Shown piece after piece: positions 34,312 through 42,627 of a stretch of DNA of 64,000 nucleotides. The notes beneath the pieces were generated by a model, which saw nothing but the letters and a program-made list of their open reading frames with translations, had not been told where the DNA came from and did no database searches. Numbering within the stretch: position 1 is the stretch's first letter; every line of letters starts with the position of its first letter. A program made the translations under genes and the position numbers. Origin of the DNA: Amycolatopsis palatopharyngis (GTDB taxonomy: Bacteria > Actinomycetota > Actinomycetes > Mycobacteriales > Pseudonocardiaceae); contig NZ_PQHZ01000014.1 of assembly GCF_003385185.1 (NCBI RefSeq), forward strand, positions 1 to 64,000, given 5' to 3'.

Positions 34312-35214
34312 GTGGACGAATGGATGGGGGACGTCCGCGAGCCGGACGGACTTATACTCAGAGACACCGCGCTTCATGCCGGCGTCGATCCTGACCAGAT
34401 AATGAAGGCGCTACGGACAGGGCGGCTTCGACGACTGCAACGAGGTGTCTATGTCTGTCGCGCGGACGAGATCTCGCCGCTCGCTGTGGCCAGAGCCGCG
34501 CTCCTGACGACCGGAATAGCCGACGCCGTAGCGAGCCATCACACCGCCGCGCGCGTGCACGGTATCCCGCTTCCCGAGGGTCGATGCCCCGAGCACGTGA
34601 CGGTGGCTCGCGCGCAGCGCCGGATCAGGCGTAAGGAGTTGGTGTTCCACGGCAGGGAGATGGACCTCGGCGATGTCGAGATCCGCCAGGGAGTCGCCCT
34701 CACCCGCCCACCACGAACGCTGATCGATCTCCTCCCGGTGCTCGCCGAGACCGCCGCGGTGTGGGCGGTGGACGACTCGTTGCGGCGATGTCTGGTGAAC
34801 CGGGAGGAGTTGCTGAAATCGCTGGATGCCCGGCCAGGGGCACCTGGCGACGCGCTCGCCCGCGCCCGGATATCCGATGCCGACGGCAAGGCGGAGTCGC
34901 AGTTGGAGACCGCGGGCAGGCTGGCACTGCGCGACGGCAAGGTGCCACTACCGCAGGCGCAGTTCCGTGTCGTCGCGAATGACGGCAGTGTCTTCTTCCT
35001 CGACGGTGCCTACGCCGAATGCAAGGTCGGACTGGAGTTCGATGGGCAGGGCGTTCACAGCGAACCCGAGGCACTGTTCCGCGACCGCTGGCGACAGAAC
35101 CTGCTCGTCGCCGCTGGCTGGACCATCCTGCGCTTCACCTGGTGGGACGTCGTGCACGGGAAAGCGCGGTTCGTCGAGTCGGTGCGTTCGGCAATCGCCG
35201 CCGTACCGTACTGA
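34312..35214 (+). CDS. AbiEi-like wHTH protein with C-terminal DUF559/Vsr-type nuclease domain
   Basis: The product has 300 residues. The N-terminal part LILRDTALHAGVDPDQIMKALRTGRLRRLQRGVYV (about 14-48) is the winged helix of AbiEi-type regulators. The C-terminal part has DGAYAECKVGLEFDG (D231, E242, D244), then VHSEPEALFRDRWRQNLLVAAGWTILRFTWWDVV, the DUF559/very-short-patch-repair-like PD-(D/E)XK pattern with its typical DR-R-LL-GW-LRFTW run. A nuclease active site thus looks complete. No AbiEii toxin gene is adjacent. The GTG at 34312 is preferred to the TTG at 34204, which lies in the repeat; an ATG at 34324 is also possible. It is the only gene inside the inverted-repeat cassette. Confidence 0.8.
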   Translation: MDEWMGDVREPDGLILRDTALHAGVDPDQIMKALRTGRLRRLQRGVYVCRADEISPLAVARAALLTTGIADAVASHHTAARVHGIPLPEGRCPEHVTVARAQRRIRRKELVFHGREMDLGDVEIRQGVALTRPPRTLIDLLPVLAETAAVWAVDDSLRRCLVNREELLKSLDARPGAPGDALARARISDADGKAESQLETAGRLALRDGKVPLPQAQFRVVANDGSVFFLDGAYAECKVGLEFDGQGVHSEPEALFRDRWRQNLLVAAGWTILRFTWWDVVHGKARFVESVRSAIAAVPY

Positions 35215-35250
35215 CGAAGCCGGTTGGCGCGGGAAAAAGGAGGTGTCGAT

Positions 35251-35278
35251 CTTGCTTGGGGGTACTTGCAGGCACTCC
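35251..35278 (-). repeat. Right inverted repeat of the cassette
   Basis: Read on the minus strand it is the same 28-bp sequence as the left arm with 2 differences. It starts 37 bases after the nuclease gene stop and ends on the last base of the proB stop codon (35278-35280). Confidence 0.85.
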
Positions 35279-36393
35279 TACCTGACGTGGGAGAGGGGGA
35301 CGAGGTCGTCGGCGTGCACTACCTCGCGGCGCTGTTCGGCGGGCAGGTCACGGCTGGAACGGCCGATCAGGTCGGGCAGCTCAACGGCGTCGAAACCCAC
35401 CACGCCCCGTGCGACGACGCGTTGCGCGGAGTCCACCAGGTCAACCACATCGCCGGCCTGGAAATCCCCGTCAAGGCCGGTCACCCCCGCTGCGAGCAAC
35501 GACCGCCTGCGGGTGAGCACCGCTTCGACCGCCCCGTTGTCGAGGTGCAGCCTGCCCGCGGACCCAGCCGCATAGCCGAGCCAGAAGCGGCGGGCCGAAA
35601 GCCGGGAATCCGCGGGTTCGAAGGCGGTACCGACCTCAGCGACGCCGAGCGCCTCCGCCGACTGCGTGGCGGCGGCCAGCAACACCGGAATTCCCGCCGC
35701 GGCGGCCGTGCGCGCAGCCGCGACCTTGGACACCATTCCCCCGGTCCCCAGTCCCGAACTCGACATACCGACCGTCAGTCCGTCCAGGTCGGACTCGCCG
35801 GAGACCTCGGACACCTTGCGGGTCGCCCCGTCTCTGGGGTCACCGTCGTACAGGGCGTCCACATCGGACAACAGGACCAGCGCGTCGGCGCCGATGAGGT
35901 GGGCCACGAGCGCGGCGAGACGGTCGTTGTCCCCGAACCGGATCTCTTCGGTGGCCACGGTGTCGTTCTCGTTGACGACCGGCACCGCGCCGAGCGCGAG
36001 CAGCCGCGAGAAGGTCCGCTGCGCGTTGCGGTAGTGCGCGCGACGAACGACGTCGTCGGAGGTCAGCAACACCTGACCGACCGTGAGGGAGTACCTGCCG
36101 AACGATTCGGCATACGCATGTGCCAGGGCGAGTTGTCCCACGCTCGCGGCCGCCTGCTGAGTCGCAAGGTCCCGCGGGCGCACCCCGAGGGCAAGCGGGG
36201 CCAGCCCGGCGCCGATGGCTCCCGAGGAGACGAGCACGATCTGGGTCTTGCGCGAGATACGGTCCGCGACGGCGTCCACCAGCGCGTCAAGCCGGGCGGT
36301 GTCCAGTCCGTCGCCCGCCGTGGTGAGCGCCGACGAACCAACCTTGACGACCAGCCTGCGTGCGCCCGCGATCGCGCCGCGCGTGTCAGTCAC
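35278..36393 (-). CDS. proB: Glutamate 5-kinase
   Basis: The 371-residue protein has the amino-acid kinase domain: [75 protein letters not shown] and [17 protein letters not shown]-terminal PUA domain follows ([42 protein letters not shown]). It phosphorylates glutamate in the first step to proline. The GTG at 36393 ([14 protein letters not shown]) overlaps the obgE stop by 8 bases; an ATG at 36411 is the alternative. proA, the expected next gene, is not downstream: the repeat cassette begins at the stop codon. Confidence 0.95.
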   Translation of the reverse strand: MTDTRGAIAGARRLVVKVGSSALTTAGDGLDTARLDALVDAVADRISRKTQIVLVSSGAIGAGLAPLALGVRPRDLATQQAAASVGQLALAHAYAESFGRYSLTVGQVLLTSDDVVRRAHYRNAQRTFSRLLALGAVPVVNENDTVATEEIRFGDNDRLAALVAHLIGADALVLLSDVDALYDGDPRDGATRKVSEVSGESDLDGLTVGMSSSGLGTGGMVSKVAAARTAAAAGIPVLLAAATQSAEALGVAEVGTAFEPADSRLSARRFWLGYAAGSAGRLHLDNGAVEAVLTRRRSLLAAGVTGLDGDFQAGDVVDLVDSAQRVVARGVVGFDAVELPDLIGRSSRDLPAEQRREVVHADDLVPLSHVR

Positions 36394-37837
36394 CGGATTC
36401 CGCATCGTCATCGCTGCCGTCCCGCCGGACCCGGCGAGCCTCCTTGCGTTCGGAGGCAGAGATGCGGCTGCTGTCCTCGAGGCGGGCGTCGGTCCCGCGT
36501 CCGGACATATGCGCGGCCACTCCGGCCGGGGTGGACGGTTCCCAGTCGAACGTAACGTCGCCGATGGTCACCGGACTGCCCGGCTGCGCACCCTGCCTGG
36601 CGAGTTCCTCCTCGACGCCCAACCGGTTCAACCGGTCGCCGAGGTAGCCCACGGCCTCGTCGTTGCCGAAGTTCGTCTGCCGAATCCAGCGCTCCGGACG
36701 TGTCCCCCGGACGATGAAGCCCTCGGGGTCGTCCGGATCGTGTTCCACGGTGAATCCGGAGTCGTCGACCGCGGCAGGCTTGAGGACGATCTTCGCGGGC
36801 TCCGGCGCGGGCTGGGCTGCGCGGTACCGCTCAACGACCTGGGCAAGTGCGAACGTGAGTTCGCGCAGTCCCTTCCTGGTCGCGGTCGAGATCTCGAAGA
36901 CCTGGAGACCTCGCGCTTCCAGATCTGGTCGCACCAGTTCCGCTAGCTCGGCTGCCTCGGGCACGTCCACCTTGTTCAGCACCACGACCCGTGGGCGCTC
37001 GGCGAGATCGCCGCCGAGGCTCGGGGTGTACCTCGCGAGTTCGTCCTCGAGCGCGTCGATATCGGACAGCGGATCCCGGCCCGGTTCGTAGGTCGCGCAG
37101 TCCACGACGTGCACCAGCACGGCACACCGCTCGATATGCCGGAGGAAGTCGAGTCCCAGCCCCTTACCCTCACTCGCTCCGGGAATCAGGCCAGGTACGT
37201 CCGCCATCGTGAACACGGTCTCGCCCGCCTCGACCACGCCGAGGTTGGGCACGAGTGTCGTGAACGGGTAGTCGGCGATCTTCGGCTTGGCCGCGGACAC
37301 CACCGAGATCAGCGACGACTTACCAGCCGAGGGAAAACCGAGCAGGCCGACGTCGGCGACCGAGCGCAGTTCCAGCACGAGATCACGTGCCTCGCCCGGC
37401 TCCCCGAGCAGAGCAAAGCCGGGAGCCTTACGGGCGCGCGAGGACAGTGCCGCGTTACCGAGGCCACCACGACCACCCTGGGCGGCGACGAAGGTGGTAC
37501 CGGGACCGACGAGGTCGGCGAGCACCTCTCCGTCCTCGGTGAGCACCACGGTGCCGTCGGGCACCCGCAGTTCCAGCGTCTGGCCTGCGGCTCCGTTGCG
37601 GTTGCTGCCCTGCCCCTGCTTGCCGTTGCCACCCCTGGCGTGCGGGCGGAAGTGGAAGTCGAGCAGGGTGTGCACATTGGCGTCGACGATCAACAGGACG
37701 TCGCCACCGTTGCCGCCGTTGCCCCCGTCAGGGCCGCCGAGCGGCTTGAACTTCTCGCGGTGCACCGAGGCACAGCCGCTCCCGCCGTCGCCGGCGGCCA
37801 GATGGATGACCGCGCGGTCTACGAACCGGGATGCCAT
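36386..37837 (-). CDS. obgE: Obg family GTPase
   Basis: The 483-residue protein has the glycine-rich Obg fold (residues 1-158, with [18 protein letters not shown] and [13 protein letters not shown]), a G domain with [33 protein letters not shown] and NKVDVPE, and a C-terminal OCT domain ([12 protein letters not shown] region after [11 protein letters not shown]). A charged tail follows. ObgE acts in 50S assembly and stress signalling. It lies behind rplU-rpmA but after a strong hairpin, and overlaps proB. Confidence 0.96.
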   Translation of the reverse strand: MASRFVDRAVIHLAAGDGGSGCASVHREKFKPLGGPDGGNGGNGGDVLLIVDANVHTLLDFHFRPHARGGNGKQGQGSNRNGAAGQTLELRVPDGTVVLTEDGEVLADLVGPGTTFVAAQGGRGGLGNAALSSRARKAPGFALLGEPGEARDLVLELRSVADVGLLGFPSAGKSSLISVVSAAKPKIADYPFTTLVPNLGVVEAGETVFTMADVPGLIPGASEGKGLGLDFLRHIERCAVLVHVVDCATYEPGRDPLSDIDALEDELARYTPSLGGDLAERPRVVVLNKVDVPEAAELAELVRPDLEARGLQVFEISTATRKGLRELTFALAQVVERYRAAQPAPEPAKIVLKPAAVDDSGFTVEHDPDDPEGFIVRGTRPERWIRQTNFGNDEAVGYLGDRLNRLGVEEELARQGAQPGSPVTIGDVTFDWEPSTPAGVAAHMSGRGTDARLEDSSRISASERKEARRVRRDGSDDDAESGD

Positions 37838-37899
37838 GAAGTACCTCTCTCAGTGCCGGACAGGAATGGCCCTGCCCCGCATGTTCCTCATACAAGAAA

Positions 37900-37936
37900 G
37901 AGGGGCGGGGCCGGATATGTTCCGGCCCCGCCCCTC
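37900..37936 (-). terminator. Intrinsic terminator/attenuator between rpmA and obgE
   Basis: A perfect 16-bp stem (37900-37915 with 37921-37936, 5-base loop) is followed on the minus strand by TTTCTTGT. It lies 28 bases past the rpmA stop and 62 bases before the obgE start. It would stop most rplU-rpmA transcription and make obgE-proB expression depend on readthrough or a promoter after the hairpin. Confidence 0.85.
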
Positions 37937-37964
37937 GTTCGAGGTTTTGCTCGAAGGCCTGGAC

Positions 37965-38222
37965 TCAGGCGTCCGACGGAACGATGTTGACCGTCTTACG
38001 GCCACGCTTGGCGCCGAACTCGACCGCACCCGCGGCGAGAGCGAACAGCGTGTCGTCACCGCCGCGACCGACGTTGACTCCGGGATGGAACTTGGTACCA
38101 CGCTGGCGAACCAGAATCTCACCCGCGTTCACGGCCTGACCGCCGAAGCGCTTGACCCCGAGCCGCTGGGCGTTGGAGTCACGGCCGTTACGGGAGCTGG
38201 ACGCACCCTTCTTGTGTGCCAT
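37965..38222 (-). CDS. rpmA: 50S ribosomal protein L27
   Basis: The 85-residue protein is L27: [22 protein letters not shown] at the start, [23 protein letters not shown], and a basic end. The N-terminus lies near the peptidyl-transferase centre. No N-terminal extension of the Firmicutes type is present. It follows rplU by 14 bases. Confidence 0.98.
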   Translation of the reverse strand: MAHKKGASSSRNGRDSNAQRLGVKRFGGQAVNAGEILVRQRGTKFHPGVNVGRGGDDTLFALAAGAVEFGAKRGRKTVNIVPSDA

Positions 38223-38236
38223 GGCTGGTCAAGTCC

Positions 38237-38551
38237 TTACTTGTTGATGCCGGTGACCTCGACACGGGTCAGCTTCTGCCTGTGACCCTGTCGCTTGTGG
38301 TACCCGGTCTTGTTCTTGAACTTGTGGATGCGGATCTTGGGGCCCTTGGTCTGCTCGACGACCTTGCCGGTGACCGAGACCTTCGCCAGCGCGTCAGCGT
38401 CCGTGGTGACCTCACCGCCATCAACGAACAGCACGGCGGGGAAGCTGTGCTCGGTCCCCGGCTCGCCCTCGAGCTTCTCGACCTCGACGACGTCGCCGAC
38501 GGCCACCTTGTACTGCTTGCCGCCGGTTTTGACGATCGCGTACGCCGACAC
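38237..38551 (-). CDS. rplU: 50S ribosomal protein L21
   Basis: The 104-residue protein is L21: [26 protein letters not shown] and [28 protein letters not shown]. The GTG at 38551 has AGGAG upstream. Its own promoter is predicted at 38660-38689, and the leader starts with the 38630-38654 hairpin. Confidence 0.97.
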   Translation of the reverse strand: MSAYAIVKTGGKQYKVAVGDVVEVEKLEGEPGTEHSFPAVLFVDGGEVTTDADALAKVSVTGKVVEQTKGPKIRIHKFKNKTGYHKRQGHRQKLTRVEVTGINK

Positions 38552-38629
38552 GGAAGTCTCCTGCTTACTCGACAATGGGTGGGGGCTTGCGCGGCCGTCC
38601 CACACGAGGCGGTCCGGGATTCGCGCAAT

Positions 38630-38654
38630 GCGGCCCGCTCTGTCGGCGGGCCGC
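38630..38654 (-). promoter_or_regulatory. Hairpin at the 5-prime end of the rplU-rpmA leader
   Basis: GCGGCCCGC (38630-38638) pairs with GCGGGCCGC (38646-38654) over a 7-base loop. It begins about 6 bases past the -10 box of the predicted rplU promoter, so it would form the very start of the rplU mRNA. It also lies 59 bases after the rne stop and could end rne transcription. Which role holds is not clear. Confidence 0.5.
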
Positions 38655-38659
38655 TGTCC

Positions 38660-38689
38660 AGGTTACGGGGCGCCCGAAATGATGGTCAA
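38660..38689 (-). promoter_or_regulatory. Predicted promoter for rplU-rpmA
   Basis: On the minus strand TTGACC (38684-38689) and TAACCT (38660-38665) are separated by 18 bases, a good match to actinobacterial housekeeping promoters. It starts 23 bases after the rne stop codon. Confidence 0.6.
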
Positions 38690-38712
38690 ACCGGGGTAGC
38701 CGAAACCTGGGG

Positions 38713-41700
38713 TCATCCGGTTTCCGTGGCGTTGACCGGCGGTCCAGCCGGACGGGAGGCCGCCCGCCTGCGTGGCCGCCTGCTGCTCTTCGCCACGACG
38801 GGACCGGAGGCCTCGGAGACAGCTGAGGCCTCCGGTGTCCCTGCCGGCTCCGTGACGGGCTCCGTGGCCGCCTCAGTGGCCGAATCGGCGCTCGCCGCCG
38901 TAGACGCGGTAGGCGCCGTAGACGCCGAGGACACGGCGGTGACGGCCCGTTCAGCGGGCCCTGCGGGCCCCGCTGGCCGGACGGCCTTCGCCGGAGCCGG
39001 CGCCGGCTTCTCCGTACGGCCGGTCCGCGGCGCGGCCTCGGATGTCTCCGGAGCCTCAGCCACGTCTCGATCCGGGGAAGTCACCGGCTCCGCCGGTGCT
39101 ACAGGTGCCGCCGGTGCTACGGGTGCCGCAGGTGCTGCCTCGGACGCCTCCGGGGCGGCGGCGGACTGCTGCTGCGCACCCCGCTCGTCTTCCCCGGACG
39201 GCACCCGGCCATTGCGCGGCGAATCCGCGGTGTCCCGCGTCTCCTCGCCATCCCCGCCCTTCGTCTGGGCGACCTTGGCGGCACTGGCCATTGCCTGCAC
39301 TGCCGTCACGACCGATTCGCGCTGCTCAGGGGTCGGCCCCTGGGCGGCGGGCTCGGTACGGGCCTGCTCTTGCTGGCTGGTGTCCTCGCTCTTGCCGCGG
39401 CCTCGCGAACGGCGGGAGCCACTCTGCTGCTGGGTGCCACCACCGCTGCCACCACTGCCACCACTGCTGCCGCCGTTGCCACCGCCCGCTCCTGCCGCTC
39501 GCTGCGGCTCGGTCGAGACGATCACGCCACGGCCCTTGCAGTGCTCACAGTTGTTGGAGAAGGCCTCCAGCAGGCCGGTCCCGACCCGCTTACGGGTCAT
39601 CTGCACGAGTCCGAGCGAGGTGACCTCGGCCACCTGGTGCCGGGTGCGGTCCCTGCCCAGGCATTCGGTCAGCCTGCGCAGCACCAGGTCCCGGTTGGAT
39701 TCGAGCACCATATCGATGAAGTCGATCACGATGATGCCGCCGATGTCGCGCAGCCGCAGCTGGCGGACGATCTCCTCCGCCGACTCCAGGTTGTTGCGCG
39801 TCACCGTCTCCTCGAGGTTGCCACCCGAGCCGGTGAACTTGCCGGTGTTGACGTCGATGACCGTCATCGCCTCGGTGCGATCGATGACCAGGTAACCGCC
39901 CGACGGCAGCCAGACCTTGCGGTCCAGCGCCTTGGTGATCTGCTCGTCGATCCGGTGGTCGGCGAAGACGTCACCCTTCCCGACGTAACGCTTGAGCCGA
40001 TCGGCCAAGTCCGGTGCCACATGCTGCACGTAGGAGTGGATGGTCTCCCATGCCGTATCGCCCTGGACCTCCAGCTTCCTGAAGTCCTCGGTGAAGAGAT
40101 CACGTACGACCTTCACCAGCAGGTCGGGCTCCTCATAGAGCATGGTCGGAGCGCTGGACTTCTTCTTTCCGGAGTTGCCGCCCGCGCTCTCGATCTTCTC
40201 CTTGATGACGTCCCACTGCGCCTTGAGCCTGCGGACGTCGCGATCGAGCTCCTCCTCACTGACCCCCTCGGAGGCCGTGCGGATGATGACGCCCGCGTCC
40301 TCGGGAACGATCCGCTTGAGGATGTCCTTGAGCCTGCGCCGCTCGTTCTCCGGCAGCTTCCGGGAGATTCCGGTGGCGCCGCCGGCCGGCACGTAGACAA
40401 GGAATCGGCCGGGCAACGAGATCTGGGTCGTCAGCCTGGCGCCCTTGTGCCCGATCGGATCCTTCGTGACCTGCACCAGGACGCTGTCCCCAGTGGAAAG
40501 GGCCTGCTCGATCTTGCGGGCCTTGCCCTCGAGACCTGCGGCGTCCCAGTCGACCTCACCGGCGTAGAGCACGGCGTTGCGGCCGCGGCCGATGTCGATG
40601 AAGGCCGCCTCCATGGACGGCAGCACGTTCTGCACCCGGCCGAGGTAGACGTTGCCGACGATGGACCCGCTGCCCGAGGACGTCACGAAGTGCTCGACGA
40701 GCACTCCGTCCTCGAGCACACCGATCTGCGTCGAGTCGCCCTTCTCGGCGACGACCATCGTGCGCTCGACCGACTCACGGCGCGCGAGGAACTCCGACTC
40801 GGACAGGATCGGGGCGCGCCTGCGGCCGGCTTCCCTGCCGTCGCGCCTGCGCTGCCGCTTGGCCTCCAGCCGGGTGGAGCCGCGCACGCTGCGCACGCCG
40901 TCACCCTTGCCCTCGCCCTTACCTTCGCTCTTGGTCTCGCCTTTGCTCTCGCGGACGTGGACGACGGTGTTGGGCGGGTCGTCCGGGGTGGACCCGTCGG
41001 CGGAGTCCTCGCCACCGCCCTTGCGCCTGCGACGACGACGGCGCCGCCTGCTGGCCGAGTCCGAATCGGAGTCGTCGCCCTCACCGCTGTCGGCCGGACC
41101 GCTGTCACCGGCCGCCTGGTCACCGCCCTTACGGCCCTTGCCCTGGTCACCGTCGGCGGTGTCGGCAGCGTTCTCGGCAGCGGGCTCCTTGCCGGGCTTA
41201 CCCGGCCTTTCGCCACCCTGACCGGAGTCGTCCTTGCCGGCGGGAGTGTCCTCGCCGCCTTCCTGCTGGCCGTCCTCGCTCCCCTTGCCGCGGCCACGGC
41301 CACGGCGGCCACGGCGGCGCCGCCTGCGGCCACCGTCGGTGTCATCGCCCTCGCCGCTGTCCGCGGTGTCGGCGCCATCGACGGTGGCCGTGCCTTCCGT
41401 GCCTTCCGTGCCTTCCGTGCCTTCCGTGGGCGCCTCGGTGTCCGCCTTCTCCTGCTGGGCGGCCTTGGCCTGCGACTTCTTCTCCGGTCCTGCCGCGCGT
41501 TCCGGGTCGGCCTTGCCGGATGAAGCGGGCTCCGGCGGCAGGAAGACCGGGGAGGGCGCCGCGAACACCGGCACATGCGGTTTGCCCGCCGCCTTGCTGG
41601 CGGTGTCCGGCTCGGGAGAGCCAGGGCCTGCGGGAATCGGCGGCCGGGTGGCCGCGGGTGGCGGGTTCACCGGGCTCGTCTCGGGCTCGGGCCTGCCAGC

Positions 41701-41988
41701 CTGGGGTGCCGTATCGACCGGCTCGGCGGCCGGTTCGCCTTCGCCACTGTCCAGGGCGCCGAGCGATGCCGCGACACGCAACGCGACCTCGCGAGGAACG
41801 CTCGACTGCGCGCTGCGGGCCGTCTCTCCCAGCTCACCCAGCTTGGCGAGCAGCTCCTTGCTGCTCGTCCCGAGCAGCTTCGCCAGCGCGTGCACCCGGA
41901 TTCTGTCCGGTAGCTCGGCCAGCGGGCCGCTTGTGGGTGCGGCGGTAGTCCCGCCCTGGTTCTCGGCGGGGATCTCCGCGTTCGACAT
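38713..41988 (-). CDS. rne: Ribonuclease E/G family protein
   Basis: The 1091-residue protein has a long low-complexity N-terminal region of about 400 residues with Pro/Ala, acidic and Arg-rich blocks ([16 protein letters not shown]). Then comes the catalytic core: S1 domain (GNVYLGRVQNVLPSMEAAFIDIGRGRNAVLYAGEV), RNase H-like and 5-prime-sensor parts, and DNase I-like part with IDVNTGKFTGSGGNLEET, IIVIDFIDM and the Zn-link CEHCKGRG. The C-terminal 250 residues are again disordered and Ala/Pro rich. The actinobacterial layout has scaffold parts on both sides. It processes rRNA and decays mRNA. The start has CGGAGGAGACAT upstream. Confidence 0.95.
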   Translation of the reverse strand: MSNAEIPAENQGGTTAAPTSGPLAELPDRIRVHALAKLLGTSSKELLAKLGELGETARSAQSSVPREVALRVAASLGALDSGEGEPAAEPVDTAPQAGRPEPETSPVNPPPAATRPPIPAGPGSPEPDTASKAAGKPHVPVFAAPSPVFLPPEPASSGKADPERAAGPEKKSQAKAAQQEKADTEAPTEGTEGTEGTEGTATVDGADTADSGEGDDTDGGRRRRRRGRRGRGRGKGSEDGQQEGGEDTPAGKDDSGQGGERPGKPGKEPAAENAADTADGDQGKGRKGGDQAAGDSGPADSGEGDDSDSDSASRRRRRRRRRKGGGEDSADGSTPDDPPNTVVHVRESKGETKSEGKGEGKGDGVRSVRGSTRLEAKRQRRRDGREAGRRRAPILSESEFLARRESVERTMVVAEKGDSTQIGVLEDGVLVEHFVTSSGSGSIVGNVYLGRVQNVLPSMEAAFIDIGRGRNAVLYAGEVDWDAAGLEGKARKIEQALSTGDSVLVQVTKDPIGHKGARLTTQISLPGRFLVYVPAGGATGISRKLPENERRRLKDILKRIVPEDAGVIIRTASEGVSEEELDRDVRRLKAQWDVIKEKIESAGGNSGKKKSSAPTMLYEEPDLLVKVVRDLFTEDFRKLEVQGDTAWETIHSYVQHVAPDLADRLKRYVGKGDVFADHRIDEQITKALDRKVWLPSGGYLVIDRTEAMTVIDVNTGKFTGSGGNLEETVTRNNLESAEEIVRQLRLRDIGGIIVIDFIDMVLESNRDLVLRRLTECLGRDRTRHQVAEVTSLGLVQMTRKRVGTGLLEAFSNNCEHCKGRGVIVSTEPQRAAGAGGGNGGSSGGSGGSGGGTQQQSGSRRSRGRGKSEDTSQQEQARTEPAAQGPTPEQRESVVTAVQAMASAAKVAQTKGGDGEETRDTADSPRNGRVPSGEDERGAQQQSAAAPEASEAAPAAPVAPAAPVAPAEPVTSPDRDVAEAPETSEAAPRTGRTEKPAPAPAKAVRPAGPAGPAERAVTAVSSASTAPTASTAASADSATEAATEPVTEPAGTPEASAVSEASGPVVAKSSRRPRRRAASRPAGPPVNATETG
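41391..41426. repeat. Four tandem 9-bp units in the rne N-terminal region
   Basis: TGCCTTCCG occurs four times in a row without change. On the coding strand it gives a Glu-Gly-Thr repeat in the disordered N-terminal part of RNase E. Copy changes would keep the frame. Confidence 0.9.
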
Positions 41989-42627
41989 ATGTCTCCTCCG
42001 CCCCCGGGCGCGTACACCTACCGGCTACCGGCCGAGGCAGTTCCTCGATCCGGCACCGGCTGGCTGGACGCGGCCGCGCAGGGGCCCTTTCTGTTTTGTC
42101 CGCCGCGGTGGTACCGACAGCGGGAATCCTTGTCACTCTTGCCTCACGCCACGAAGGCTCCGGAAACTCCGGGCCGCCGGTGGCAGGTCCTCTCGGTGAC
42201 GTGCTGAGCGGGCGCTGGCTTCTCGCCACCTCCCACATCGTCGAGCCGCCGGCACCCGCAGTGCTCAGCGGCGACGTCATGGCGCTCGTCCAGTGCGTCA
42301 CCGGGTCGTCACGCCGGCATTCACCGCGTCTTCCACGATGGACCGGCCTGACGTCCGTCACCGAGTATCCCACACGAGCCGTCTCCTGGAGTGTGGTCGG
42401 TCCCGCAAGCGCCCCCGTCAGCGCTCCGACGTGCACACGGACCGCAACACGCGGAGTCAGATTCAGCTCACGGCGAGTGCACCGATCGGTCGCGCACGAC
42501 ACCGGCCGGGCGAACTTCGCCGATTTGCTTGTCCACCCCACGCGCGGTGGCTACCGTGCGCCTCGGGGCAGGTGATCGGCGGGCACGACAGCCGATCCGC
42601 GCAACGTCTCATCCATGGAGGTCCCCG
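41989..42627. other. 639-bp intergenic region between rne and the S8 protease gene
   Basis: The two genes are divergent. I found no ORF with family features on either strand; the open frames here look like ordinary high-GC chance frames. It should hold the rne promoter and leader (often long and autoregulatory for rne) and the protease promoter. I could not place convincing -35/-10 pairs. Confidence 0.5.

Larger units (their letters stand above)
34206..35278. mobile_element. Inverted-repeat-flanked cassette carrying a DUF559-type nuclease gene
   Basis: A 28-bp sequence at 34206-34233 is repeated in inverted form at 35251-35278 with 26 of 28 matches. Between them is only one gene, a predicted wHTH/nuclease protein. 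A single arm has no self-complementarity, so the arms are not independent terminators. The left arm begins 19 bases after the recQ stop; the right arm reaches the last base of the proB stop codon. The same core occurs as a compact hairpin at 35-143. I see no target-site duplication (flanks CGGCTT and TACCTG). I infer a mobile or formerly mobile cassette; no transposase family is recognised. Confidence 0.6.

Noticed and set aside
34206..35278. Target-site duplication at the cassette ends
   Set aside because: The bases just outside the arms (CGGCTT and TACCTG) do not match.
39370..41523. 717-codon open frame antisense to rne
   Set aside because: Shadow of the RNase E gene; no domain features and no ribosome-binding site.
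41989..42627. Small genes in the rne-protease gap
   Set aside because: Several open frames exist on both strands but none has a ribosome-binding site with family-like sequence; left as regulatory DNA.
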